Assembly: GCF_029784155.1 (NCBI RefSeq)
Contig: NC_073692.1
Coordinates: 271,717,327 to 271,781,326, forward strand
Direction: 5' to 3'
Source of the DNA: Uranotaenia lowii
Taxonomy: Eukaryota; Arthropoda; Insecta; Diptera; Culicidae
DNA: 64,000 bases
In this document: piece after piece, positions 22,200 to 33,321 of the stretch
Layout: each line of letters starts with the position of its first letter
Numbering within the stretch: the stretch's first letter is position 1
Position numbers and translations under genes: made by a program
The notes under the pieces: model-generated
Told to the model about the DNA's origin: nothing
The model's input: the letters and a program-made list of their open reading frames with translations, nothing else
Databases searched by the model: none

Positions 22200-22607
22200 G
22201 GGGCCGTTCAGATACCACCTGGACAACTTAGGGGGGAGGAGGGGGTATGAAAATGTCCACGGAGAGGGGGATAGGGGTTTGGGTAGTGTCCACGTGGACA
22301 TACTTACTTTCAAAACATTTTCTAAAGGTGAATAAATATTAAGATGTATTAATCAAAATCTTAAAATTGCAAAGCTTTCCAGTTTAAGTTTAAGCAACTA
22401 GTAGCCACTTGAAAGCAAGCTATAAATATGATAATTTTGAAATTAATAATAATTATAATTATTACAAATTAGATTAAAAAACAACAATTTCAAATCTGTC
22501 CACGTGGACATACGGGAAGGGAGGCAGGGGTTTGCCAAATGTCCACGGAGGGGGAAGAGGGGGTCAAAAATCTCACTTTTCTGTCCATGTGGTATCTGAA
22601 CGGCCCC
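22200..22607. mobile_element. 408-bp TIR MITE with GGGGCCGTTCAG ends
   Basis: The left GGGGCCGTTCAGATACCACC and the inverted right end agree at about 25 of 26 positions. G-rich subterminal blocks on both sides (22229-22242 and near 22540-22562) and GTCCACGTGGACAT words inside. The terminal GGGGCCGT matches the element at 3748-4528, so it is probably a related family. The 3-bp flanks are CAT and TAT, so the duplication is unclear. Confidence 0.75.
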
Positions 22608-23056
22608 TATGTGAATCAATCTTTTCATCCATTTTCTTAACTTTTAATTTTTGCCAATAATCTATATTTTTTATCATATCTTCATATCAAACTTTATGCG
22701 ATTCTCGTTAGTCTATATAAAAGAACGATTTTCTCGTTGTTACTTTAAACTATAACTATTGGATTTGGTTTAGTTGTTACATTTAATAAATACGTTATAT
22801 AAAAATTTAAATAGTTTCAGCCTAAGACAGTATAAAATGTTAAGTTTTAATTTAAAATTTTCTACGGCTAGTGGTTGTATAAATATAATTTTCAATAAAA
22901 TTTTCCAAAAAAAAAAAAATAAGATCATGAGGTCCGATAAAAATACAAAACATTTTATAACCCTTGAACGATGGCAATTGAAAAGCATTTAAGTAAACTT
23001 GTATTGTGTAGTAATCCAAGGATATAATTTTTTTTCATGTCAACCACCATCAAATC
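22608..23056. other. AT-rich spacer, nothing assigned
   Basis: The open frames at 22770-22992 overlap on both strands and are low complexity. Confidence 0.4.
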
Positions 23057-23658
23057 TAGCGTAACATTTCAAAAGGGCGAAACTAGCAGTTTGCTCGAAA
23101 CGAGAAAAACGCGTTTGAAAATTTGGAACACCTATTCAAATCCTATTTAAAAAATCGACCACTTTTAGTTCAACAACATTAAAAACTGTGCATTATATTC
23201 CCTTATTGTTCTATGGTTATCAAGAACTTTAACTTTTTTCGCTTAATTTCAGAGATTTTCGAGTTTCGCCCTTTTATTGTTTTCGATTCCAGTTACGCTT
23301 GCAAGTTTCGCCCAATTGATCGGCCGTTTTTGTTTTGGTTTTGAAGTTTCGCCCATTCGTCCTACACGCAAAAACTTATTAGGCCGTTTTGTCACACACG
23401 GTCAACTCAGTTACGCCTATTGGCCCTATACGAATAGAAAAATTCACTCCATTTTGAATAGGCGTAACTTCACGTTCCAACGAAAATGCACCAACAGGAA
23501 GTTTCGCCCAATTGAATTTTATCAATTTTTTGAAAGTTTTAAGTAATTTTTAAATGAAACCGCGTTTAATAGGTAAAGTGCAACGGCGTGCATCCGGAAT
23601 GACCGTTAACTCGATTTGTTTACATTTGGCAGTTTCGCCCTTTTTAAATGTTACGCTA
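23057..23658. mobile_element. 602-bp TIR MITE, TAGCGTAAC ends, AGTTTCGCCC-rich
   Basis: TAGCGTAACATTTCAAAAGG at the left and its inverse at the right agree at 27 of 28 positions, extending into GGGCGAAACT. The interior repeats AGTTTCGCCCAATTG and GTTACGCC words. TA at each end is a likely duplication. Confidence 0.8.
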
Positions 23659-23990
23659 GAAATATAAAAATCCGCTTTCCAGCTTTAAAATTATTACGCC
23701 TGATTGTATGCAGCTGCAGAAGGAAACCTAATAGAAAATAGCAAAAATTTATGTTTTTTCGAATAAAAAATTCTACCTTACCAATTGTTGGGTCTTTCCA
23801 AATTTTGAAGGAACGTTAATTGACTACTCTTTTAACAAACTGCAATTGAAAATGTGCATTTGGCTCGAGTTTTCATTCAAAAATATGTGAAATACTCAGA
23901 ACAGTTTTTGGAGTAGTAAAAAATTGACCTTTTTTTATGTCGATTTGCGATGCTTCACGGTACATACAGATTTTCTCCTATAACTCACAA

Positions 23991-24813
23991 CCCAACAAAC
24001 ATTTTTTGCTGAACAACCGCTGAAACATTGTTTAGTTCTAATTTTAAATCAGCTATCTTGCTGAAAGAAGGCAACCCAAATTTAGAGAGAAGCTGCTGTT
24101 CAGCCCTTAAACATCGAGATCTGGAGAAATTAATCAGCAAAGATGACATGAAACCACATGAAACGTCAATTGACGGAGCAACAAAAAAAAACAAAAAGAA
24201 TGTTGACCGATGTATGTCCGATGTTTGCCAGCTACTTTTCCCCTCACGTGTTATTTTTTCTTCATTTGAACTCGTCTCGAACTTTGAACCTACGACTTGT
24301 TAGTCTCATGCCGCAGAAGGCACAACCAACCATGCATTCTGCGAAGGAACAGAAAACTGTCGCTCTTAAGCGACCAAAATATTTCTCAACCAAGGTCAAT
24401 TTCAAATGAAGAAATTGAAATTGCTATGAGAATAAAATGTAAATTTCCCGGCAAGGCCATTTTATCATGCCAAATGAGAAATTCCGAATCATTAGACGAA
24501 TCAAAAGATAATTATTTTGATTCGTCATGACACAAAAGTTTGATATTGCTGAAAGACGCTTTCGACGCTACCCTTATACAGCTGACGGCTGTCAAATTTG
24601 AAGGTGTCAAAAATGGTTGGACAAAGGCTGAACGAGTTATTCTTCAGCCAATTTTCCCCTACTTTCTATTGGCTGAAATAAAACTTCCTTATACGCTGAA
24701 ACAGCGCTGAAATATTTCTTTCTTCAGCCAGAAAGCTGAAACAGCAATCAGCACCTCAAAACAGCATACAATCAAAGAATTGGCGTTTTTAATCAGCAAA
24801 AATGTTTGTTGGG
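23991..24813. mobile_element. 823-bp TIR MITE, CCCAACAAACA ends, copy 1
   Basis: Begins CCCAACAAACATTTTTTGCT and ends AGCAAAAATGTTTGTTGGG. CAGC/GCTGAA words recur. Same family, opposite orientation, as 28185-28996, with shared interior including TGACGTCAATTGACGG-like and GATCTGGAGAA blocks. The duplication is unclear. Confidence 0.8.
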
Positions 24814-25362
24814 AATAATCTCTGAACCTTCTACTTCAAATCTGTATCCGTCATTTTCTGAAAATCCTAACCAAATCAAAGAAAATAATGATTTATTAGA
24901 AGCTAGTATTTCCACCCATTTGTTTACATTTTCTTGCACACACACGAGCTGTCAAAAATTAGCTTCGAAATCGCGAATTAATTGAATATCGGCCGTGTAA
25001 TTGATTTAACCAATGGGTATAAAAAAAACGAACGTGAATTCGTCGCATCAAAATCAAAACATAAAACGAATTCACTAACACAGGCATACGTTATTTGACA
25101 TTTCATGCAACGACAAGAAAATAAAAATTACCTTCGTTTGCATCAAGATAGTAATGTTCTTTTACCATTCAAAATTAGTTTTGGCTGTGTGGAAAAGTAT
25201 TGAATTCGATAATTAATACAGTGAAATTATTGCTTATATACTTATATTGAAATGAACCTCATTTAAAATTATATTTTTTTGAAGAATGGATTCATTCTGT
25301 ATACTAATTACTTTCGGACTATGGTTTAAACAAAACTTTTAATCAAAGAATTTGGTTAAATC
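24814..25362. other. Spacer inside the 7-kb element
   Basis: AT-rich. The stretch from 24950 to 25090 has GTGAATTCGTCG / CGAATTCAC words, but no clear element ends. Confidence 0.35.
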
Positions 25363-25598
25363 TCGCGTGAGCTTTCATTACGTCGCATGAAACATCGTAA
25401 GAATTCTCAGAAAACTGCTGCAAAAGTTATCAAAGCAACTTTAAAATTTGAATTCCACATATAGAATGTTATCCAGGCTACAAATATTCTAAATGGAGAG
25501 AAATTACGACTAGTTTATGTCAGTTTTTTTTTGTATTTTTCGTAACTAATCTGTTGGTTTACATTTTGTTTAATTCGACGTAATGAAAGCTCACGCGA
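25363..25598. mobile_element. 236-bp short MITE with perfect 23-bp inverted repeats
   Basis: TCGCGTGAGCTTTCATTACG… at 25363-25385 and its exact inverse at 25576-25598. No coding content and no clear duplication. Confidence 0.65.
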
Positions 25599-26370
25599 AA
25601 AATGTCAAAGGTGAAAATTGTTTGGAAACAAAAATATATGCATTTGAAACAGTGAATATTTGAATTCAGTGGATATTTGCCCTTGTTTATCACAAATAAA
25701 AATATTAGAAAAAAGTTAAACGGATAAAGATGGAAAAAAATTGTCTAATAAATAAGGCTTTTTAGGTAAAATTTCCCCTAGTCCAGAATTATGTAAAAAA
25801 GGTATCTGAGGTTATAATTTTAAATCAAAATTTAAGTTTTAGTGAAACAACCACGAACACTACCAGCAGCAAATAGGATAAAAGAGCATGCCAATACATT
25901 CGTCACATTTATTATTCTACTTCAATTTTTTCAATTAATTCTATTAACATACATATTATGTAGTTTGTTTTTTTTTGTCGTAGTAAAGTAAATCAATCAA
26001 ATTAAGACGAACAATTCAGAACTCAATGAATTATTTGATGCGGACATTATAAATTTTAAACTGTCACTGTCGGATAAATTTAGAAATCAAAACTGAATCC
26101 CAAAATAATTGCCTCTCAACTAAGGACCGGTATGACGTAATGTTTGTATTTTTTCATCTAAATCGATCAACGGGCATTGTTTGTACAACATTAATTTCTT
26201 ATCATGGTACAGTAAATTAGAGTAAACAATCCCACATTGAAGACAAAACCCTAAGTGAAAATGTTTTAGAAAGAATTTCAAATACTAATAGGTGAATAAA
26301 TCAAACCAGTTTTTATTTGGCTTGTTAATTATCAAGTGCATTTTTTTTTCTTGATGAAGCACAATGGTTT
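25599..26370. other. AT-rich spacer up to the right terminus of the 7-kb element
   Basis: No genes or repeats recognised. The right terminal repeat occupies about 26371-26463. Confidence 0.35.
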
Positions 26371-26599
26371 CACGATGCCCCGATAGATGGCGTATGGTTT
26401 TGGGCGATTTGCAGTTGTATGGGCTCAACCGCCACTGATCTGTCTGGGTATCTGGTGTCTGCGAGTTAATGGAACACGAGTGGGGTTGCCAGTTTTTTCA
26501 TTGGACTAGATGTTATTTCGTTGGTTTAATTCTTGTATAAATTAGATCCAAGAATAGACCACGGATACAGATGCTCTAATAATAAAGTCAGTTATATGA

Positions 26600-26730
26600 G
26601 AAAAAACACATCTTACCTGTCGGCCACTAATGAGATTCGAACCCAAAAGTTTTCTTACCGATAACGGGAATCGAACCCAGTATGCTCCTGGCATACCAAA
26701 ACCAGACTCATGTCAGCCTATCCACTAGAC
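26600..26730 (-). repeat. tRNA-derived SINE-like sequence, interrupted by the hAT element
   Basis: On the minus strand an A-box-like TGGTCTAGTGGATAGG is followed by a B box GGGTTCGATTCCC (26666-26678) and a second B-box-like GGGTTCGAATCTC (26632-26644). The tRNA-like part is about 75 nt but has no good acceptor stem, so it is a SINE or tRNA relic rather than a working tRNA. The hAT insertion splits the A box; the 5' continuation is at 32323-32346. Confidence 0.55.
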
Positions 26731-27317
26731 CATAGGTCGGCAACCTGCGGCTCGCAAGCCTTTTGATGTAACGCTGCGGCTCTTTAGTTCACTGCGCTCA
26801 TATTATATATTTTACAAGCATCGGCATAGAGATCAAGATTTAATTTATCATTAACCGTAAATGCAAAGATTAACTGTTGTTTTGAAACAACAAAACTTAA
26901 ATCAAATTATCTATTTTCAAAACGTGTGTATATTTTTGAATCAATCAAACACAAACACAGGAAAATCAAAGTTTATCATTTACAAAAAAGTGGTTCTTAG
27001 ACATAGTCAATCAAGCTAAGCTAAGCTACAAAAATGTAGTTTTTAGACAGCCTCTGTTTTGTTATCGAACAACGTAACTTTCATCATTTTTTTTTTTACT
27101 TTAAGCACTCGCTATCGCTTTTTTGCCCTCTATGAAAAATGTTCAGTTGAATTGCATAAACCGTATTAGAATTAATCAACCATTTCGAAAAATTTTTTTG
27201 ACGCGTAAAAACATAAAAATATTGGAAAACCCCTCTCAATCCTACCATATTTATTTGAATTTAAAATGAGAATTTAAATGTACACATTCTTTGGGTTGGT
27301 AGTTTAATCACATTTAC

Positions 27318-29205
27318 TCTGGGGGAGAATGTAACCCGTATAGAGTAAGTTGTTACCCGAAATGTCCCGCAAACCTGCACTGCTAATGACCACCTCACTT
27401 GTGCGCCAACGACGGAGATCATCCGCCGATGTGAGACGGCGTGTTGGATGCCCAGCTAGTAAAACTTTCTCTCAGGGCGGGTCAAGCGGACGGAAAAGGA
27501 TAAATACTCTTAAGCGAAACGCAAAACGCAAAGTAAAGAATTTGCAATACGAGACGAACCAACCCAAAACTTACTTTGCCCGAATGAGCTTCGCTCACTA
27601 ATCAAAATTGCTCACAATATACCATTTTAGCTTTATATTCGATAACTTCCAATCAACATGTAACAGAGTACAATATTATAGTCGTAATTGTAACCTGAGG
27701 CTATTTACCCTGGGTTTGCAAACCATATTATAAATGTTTGGTCGAACTAAACTGTGAATATTTCATATAATAATGTTTGTATATCTTATAGTCTAGAGAA
27801 GATCTGACCTTATTTGTTGCCGACGTAGTCGGATTGTTGTCCACGGTTCCGTTTCGGTGGTGGCAATGTTTGTGGTCGAACCACAGAGGAACGGCTTCAG
27901 CGACTACCGAGGCTTGGTCTGGTTGACTCAGAGCTCGGATGTGAGCTCCTACTGACCTGGCCTAATCTGTGAGCTAGATTCGGATCGCCGATCGGAGAAC
28001 CCGATGGGGAATCCACGGTAGCCGTGTCCACTGGCTCGGGGCAGAGACTGGTGCCCCTACGGACGGATGACAGCATGCAATGCCGACCCGGAAGTGTCGG
28101 AAACCCTTGGCTCGGAACCCTAACGGGAGTTCCTACGGCTTGATTCGGCTGGTGAGTACAGCTTTTACGCTAGCCGGATGGCTTCCCAATAAACATTTTG
28201 GCTGCTTAAGAACGGCAATTCGCTGAACAAAAGCTGAGCTAAAACGTATTTGCTGCTTCAGCTTAATGGTTGAATAAAGACAAACTATAACCATGTTTCA
28301 GCGTTTAAAGAAGTCTCAGTGCAGCCAATGAAAGGAGTTGAAGAGTTGCTTCCATAACACTATTTCAGCCTTTGTTCAACCATTCGCTACCATTGGAACT
28401 TGACAGACTGTGAACTGTGGTAAAATTGCCCTGCATGATGGCGGCTTGATTGGAATGAGAGGGGAATTTTTGTTTTCTTTATGCAATGATTTCTCATTTA
28501 GCTTAATTTTGAAATAAAGAATAAATTTCCTCACAAATTTTATTTTTAGTGCCCAAAACTGAAAAAAAGGTCGTTTCTCTCACACTTATTTTTAAAAAAA
28601 TATTCGGTTGAGAGGCATGTTGGTCGCTTAAGATCGACAAATTTTCATCGCGCCGCAGACTTCATGATTGGTTCTGCGTACTGCGGCATGCGACCAACAA
28701 GCCGGAGGTTTAAAAGTCGGGGCAGTTGAAACGAAAAAAAACAACACAGAGGGGAAGAAGTGGGTGCGAAACATCTGACAGACAGACATTTGACTTTTTT
28801 TATTTTTTTTTTTTTGGATGATCCGTCAATTGACGTTTAATGACGTTTGCTGAATAACTTCTCCAGATCAAGATGATTAAAGGCTGAAGACACGTGAATT
28901 AGTGAATTTTTGAGATCTTCTTTCAGCCAGATTGCTGATTAAAAATTGAACCACGATATTTTTTCAGCGTTTATTCAGCAAAAAGTGTTTGTTGGGTTGC
29001 GTCTTCGACCACTAACCGACCGGGGTCCCTTGGCTCGGAGGCGGTGACAGGTACCTCCTACGGACGTGCAAGCTGCCTGGATGACCTTGACCACGCTATT
29101 GCCGATCACTCGGCCCAAATGTTGTTTTCTCCCACTGGCCAGACTCGGTTCTAGAGGCTGGATTCGGAACCGACTGGCCGAGACGACGGAACTGTAGAAT
29201 CTACA
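27318..29205 (+). other. GC-richer block with LTR-like features, split by a MITE
   Basis: A purine tract GGGGGAGAA is followed by TGTAACCCG at 27331. A TATAAATG lies near 27730, and the GC-rich part has repeated CTCGG/GGCTCGG words and ends near TGTAGAATCTACA (29195-29207). This could be an LTR of about 1.06 kb once the 812-bp MITE is removed, but no partner LTR, primer site or Gag-Pol is visible. The 83-codon frame at 27350-27601 (RQRRRSSADVRRRVGCPASK) is not recognised. Confidence 0.3.
28185..28996. mobile_element. 812-bp TIR MITE, CCCAAC/TAAACA ends, copy 2
   Basis: Begins CCCAATAAACATTTTGGCTG and ends AGTGTTTGTTGGG. It is an inverted-orientation relative of 23991-24813. It interrupts the LTR-like block, whose sequence resumes at 28997. 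Confidence 0.8.
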
Positions 29206-29539
29206 GAAAAAAAACCTTCGTGTGAAGGTTTAATCTACACACACGTGTACGATTAGGTTATGTATCACACGAAAAACGGACAAAACGGACAATGGTCATA
29301 CCTGATGATCTTCTTTTATCTAACGGATAGATCTCTTTGCTGTAGCTTTGATGTGGTATTGTTAGAGCAGTTCTAGTACAAAATGGATATCATTTAGTGT
29401 TTCGTTTTTGTTTAACAAAATTCCTATCACTCACTTTCAAACACGCTATTCATCGCATGCACCGATGATACATTTAGCGACAGTAAATAAAGGCTGGAAA
29501 TACTATAATAAATAGTTACAAACTATCCCACCATGTGGT

Positions 29540-29874
29540 ATTTCACCGCAGCCTACCATTAGTATCGAACGGAAACGAAAACACTTAAATTCTGCTGCGT
29601 GCACAAAACTTCAACTGCTCTCGATGAAGCCCAACGAACAAAGAGGCTTGAGTCAGCTCCTCGTGGCTTTACCAATCCCTTGGATAAGCCGCCAAACTCA
29701 CACAATGGATTTCGGTCGAACCTAAGAGTAAGTGGGAAAGGTAGAAAGAATGCCACAGTTGATCAAGTTGTACTAAAAGATTTATCCAAGACACCGCTCA
29801 TATACACTGAGGTGATTCGTATAAACGGTGTACAGAATACTGTTACAGTAGTTTTAGTATTTGTAAGATGCTAG
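29540..29874 (+). other. Open stretch of unknown nature
   Basis: A 91-codon frame from 29599 (MHKTSTALDEAQRTKRLESA) ends at 29874. Another frame in the same bases is also open. There is no family resemblance and no splice context that settles which, if any, is coding. Confidence 0.2.
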
Positions 29875-29895
29875 CCATCATATCTTCGAAAGGTG

Positions 29896-30584
29896 TACAC
29901 TCAGAAATGAAAAAAATATGAAAATTATTATATTTCAATAACTCCGATATTTCTCTGTCATTAATATCCAGAAATATTAAAAAATAACTATTTCAGATAT
30001 TTAAATTTATGCATCCGAATAATTTCTTGGCGTGTAATGATCCAATGCATAAAATTTAATAACCGAGAAATTATATATTATTTTCTTCAAACAAACGCTT
30101 TGTGCGTTTGAGTCCCAACTAAACGGGTATGAGCACATGCTAGATTCTTCAGTTGCTAAATGCCTTTCAACTTGACTGCATGCAGATTCCATTCTCTTTG
30201 AATATTTAACTGAATCATATTTAAAAAGGATGGACTCAATTGCAGCAAGTAATATTACCAGCGAAATGCACATGTTTTTATGCTATGGTCAATTATGCAC
30301 ATTGACCATAGAACATGAACAAAAATCAAACGATTTTCGTTTGGTTTTTCTGTTTATTTCTGCTTTAAGCGTTTGCCTTTACTTTACGGCTCAAACTTTT
30401 ATTTCTGACCACCAGATGTCGTTCCATAACATTTCTCAATGCATAAATTTTAATCGCAGAAATATTTCCCAGTGAGAAATATCCCAGTAATTACACCATG
30501 AGAAATATCCGTGTGCGTAAAGAGGGAGATATGTGAAAATACCTAAAATATAACTGTTTGATATTTTATTTATTTCTGAGTGTA
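29896..30584. mobile_element. 689-bp TIR MITE with TACACTCAGAAAT ends
   Basis: TACACTCAGAAATGAAAAAA at the left, inverse of TTATTTATTTCTGAGTGTA at the right. AGAAATAT/ATATTTCT words recur. The internal segment also folds on itself (CAAACGCTTTGTGCGTTTGAG around 30090 and its inverse around 30360). Likely TA duplication. Confidence 0.75.
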
Positions 30585-32240
30585 GGCTTAGTGTTAAGTT
30601 AAAGGAATCTCTTCGAGGAAACGTATAGTTTCATTGAGATCATATATGTGTTTGTGTTCGTTTTAAAATGTATTTGAATATTCATACCTTATTAGCATTC
30701 CAGATTGCCTAGTTTACTCAGGGCTTGCCCAGATTTTCAAAGAAAAAAATTGAAGATGCCAGGTCCAATCCGGTTGCCAGAAATCCAGGAAAAAGGTCCG
30801 GTTTTTCAGGATTATTCAGTTTTTGGGAAATTCAAAATTTTCAACTTGTTTTAGCATAAAGCATTCGCATGCAATTTTTTGAAATTGTGAGACAAGATTT
30901 GAACGCCGCTGATGTGCCTTGGTAAAAAATATTTTTCGTGTGTTTATTTTTCAGCTTTTCTCTGGCCTTTCTATGGAAAATACCTAAATTTTGGCTAGAT
31001 TTGCCCGGATATTACTCGGATTGAGTTCAAAATTTAGAAACCCAATGCCCGGGTTTGCCAACCTGGATATGATCAGAAAAATTCTGAAAAGCCTATTCAA
31101 TAAATAACGGGTTACAAATTAAAGTTTGACAGCTTTTCAAACTCGAATCAGCATTGAGAATGAATGATTTTATAATTCTGAACATTTTTTCGAAAACTTA
31201 ATCACAGGCGAAATTCTTGTTATCATTAACTTAATTGACCTTTTCATCCCGAATCAGTTTTTTATAAATAATTTGTATCTATTGAAAAAAAATGTAAACC
31301 TTTGAGTCATTGAACAAATTTAAAATTTCAAGTGATGTGTGCAGCCAATATTTACCAAAAGCATATCAATTTTAAACGAAGTTTCTGTAACAGACATATT
31401 TTTTTTACATTTTCGAATAAGAGTTTGTTAAGATTTGTTGATTAATTTTTATTAATTTTTGTTTTGAATCTAATCCTTGAACTGATTTTGCCAGTTAAAG
31501 TGCACAGTTTCTTTATTATTTGTCACAAACTTTTTATGAAGGCTAAAAAATCACATTGTTATAGATTTATATTGGGCAAGCAGCAACAGCTTACATTGAT
31601 GAACAATATACAATAATGTATTGAATTTCATTTTTCATTCAATTGGACGCACAATACTGAAGAAATACATGACATGAAGAATAAGATTTTTTATTTTTTA
31701 GATGCATAAAATTCTGAAGACACGTTCAGTTTATGTTATGAATTTTGAAAATTCTACCAGTTGTCAGGAGCATATTTTTTGAAGATTAAAATTTTCGACT
31801 ACATAAATTTTTGTTGAATTATACCTTATACTTCTGGATTTTGGAAGAGATTAGCTAAATCTGGAGAACGTCTTAAAAAAGCTTGATATTTATTAGAAAA
31901 AATTATTTTCTATACTTTGTTAATTTAATTTTGTTTCTTTGCCGGAGAAATTATTAATATTCTGCTTTTTTCAAATATGTGCAAATCTTTCACTTTAACA
32001 CCATGTAAAGTATTCCTTCAAGCTTAATATGGATTTAAAATTTCTGGACTCGATATTTGCCAACGTAATAAAATTGATATATGTACAATCAAACCATGTT
32101 AGAAGAGATGACGATCCAGAAGAAAATCAATGAACGAAAATCTAAGAGTTAGAAAAGAAAACTCTAATGGATTAAAAGTTTTTTTCGTTAACCTAATGTT
32201 CATTTTGATTTTTTTAAATTGAAAACAAAAACAATAAATC
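30585..32240. other. AT-rich interior of the hAT-like element
   Basis: No coding sequence recognised. TTCCAGATTGCC (30698) and its inverse-like CAACCTGGA (31060) may bound a ~370-bp MITE, with poor support. Confidence 0.3.
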
Positions 32241-32359
32241 TTTTATGTGGCTCTTTCAAACTCTGAAATTTTGAAAATTTGAAGTTTTTGGCTCTTCCGA
32301 CTCAGAAGGTTGCCGACCACTGCACTAGACCACTTCAGCGCTCTAGAAAAAGTCCACAG

Positions 32360-32446
32360 TTGTTATAGAAATTCCAGTGTTTGCCGGTATTTTGTAACGA
32401 TTTTCTACGTTGATCACCCCTATCACCCCCCAATAGAACCGCGCAT
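32360..32446 (+). repeat. Dispersed repeat, copy 2
   Basis: Same orientation and order of words as 7968-8053 (TAGAAATTC, TATTTTGTAACG, TTGATCACCCC, GAACCGCGC). Confidence 0.6.
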
Positions 32447-33262
32447 GGTTTTAACTCGGCCGCAAAGACGAAGTGCCACTTGAAAACGACTGTATGATTG
32501 TGCAGAAATTATACTCATGGTTTCAGATATATTTATTGACGGAATGGTTTCGGAAATATAGAACAAATATAGAAATAAATTGCTAGAACAATGAATTTGC
32601 TTCGAATAAACAATCTTAAATTTTATAAAAATCAATGCATTGATGATTAAACCTTAACCCTTCATACATTTTGAACCGATAGTATCTAAGGCGTTACAAA
32701 AAAGCTAGAAAAAATTGTATGTTAACAATCAATGTTATTTCATTTTTAATTTCATTCTTATTAACGCATGCGCTCTGTGGAACTAAGCACATTTATTGTT
32801 TAATTTTTGTGTGGTGGACCTTCTAAAAGTCCACCTGTCTTATGGCATATTATGAGTCTTTTTCTTTATCATAAGAACTATGAACTTGATAAACTTTTCA
32901 AAATGTTGAAACAAATGTACATAGAAGGTGATGTTAAACACGATGTAAACATTATGATAACCGTTTCGAAAATAAATAACTGAGTTGATTATGTCCACTC
33001 AATACACTGATATTTTTTCGAAGAAATATTTCAACGGATCTTGAACTATGTTGGTTCTAACAGTTGGTCAATGGAATGGAAAGAATACATAACATCTTCC
33101 CAGAAAATCAGCAGCGTGTAAGTTTATTGATTTTCGCAATATTCGATTAATGATAAGGATGGCGTCATTTTGGTACGTTAGTTCCGGTTTGTTCATCTCT
33201 TACGATAAACACGGAAATAGCAAGTTCTACATAGGCAGAAGATTGTTAGACAATCATCATGA
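32447..33262. other. Upstream region of mucin copy 2
   Basis: No frames of note. It is not visibly related to the upstream region of copy 1 beyond the core promoter, so the duplication or conversion tract stops close to the gene. Confidence 0.4.
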
Positions 33263-33298
33263 TATAAATAAGTACGATTTTCTTCAATTGGTATCAGT
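33263..33298 (+). promoter_or_regulatory. Core promoter of mucin copy 2: TATA box and TCAGT initiator
   Basis: TATAAATA at 33263-33270 and TCAGT at 33294-33298. The presumed start is A at 33296, 33 bp from the first TATA base and 26 nt before the ATG. Confidence 0.75.
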
Positions 33299-33321
33299 GT
33301 CATTGTAAGAATTGAAGGAGA

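Larger units (their letters stand above)
19416..26463. mobile_element. 7-kb composite element bounded by ~85-bp inverted repeats and a 7-bp duplication
   Basis: The left end CGTAGACACCAGATACCCAG and the inverted right end CGCAGACACCAGATACCCAG agree closely for 22 bases, then with gaps for about 85-95 bases up to CTATCTACGGG / CTATCGGGG and CGTGAAAC. AGTTAAT lies directly outside each end (19409-19415, 26464-26470). No transposase is recognised. The interior contains diverged tandem repeats, an RpL7A retropseudogene and several smaller TIR elements, so much of its length is later insertion. The superfamily is unknown. Confidence 0.6.
26731..32322. mobile_element. 5.6-kb hAT-like element without visible transposase
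   Basis: The left end CATAGGTCGGCAACCTGCGG and the inverted right end CAGTGGTCGGCAACC are typical hAT termini. GCGGCTC/GGCTCTT subterminal words occur on both sides. An 8-bp duplication CACTAGAC flanks it (26723-26730, 32323-32330), the hAT hallmark. Two smaller MITEs (28185-28996, 29896-30584) sit inside. No hAT transposase frame is seen, so it is a non-autonomous or gutted copy. Confidence 0.8.

Noticed and set aside
26630..26735. Functional tRNA gene (Glu-like A and B boxes)
   Set aside because: The A box is split by the hAT insertion, no paired acceptor stem is visible, and a second B box follows. A SINE relic is more likely.
30698..31069. ~370-bp MITE with TTCCAG(A/G)TTGCC ends
   Set aside because: The terminal match is under 15 bp with mismatches and no duplication.
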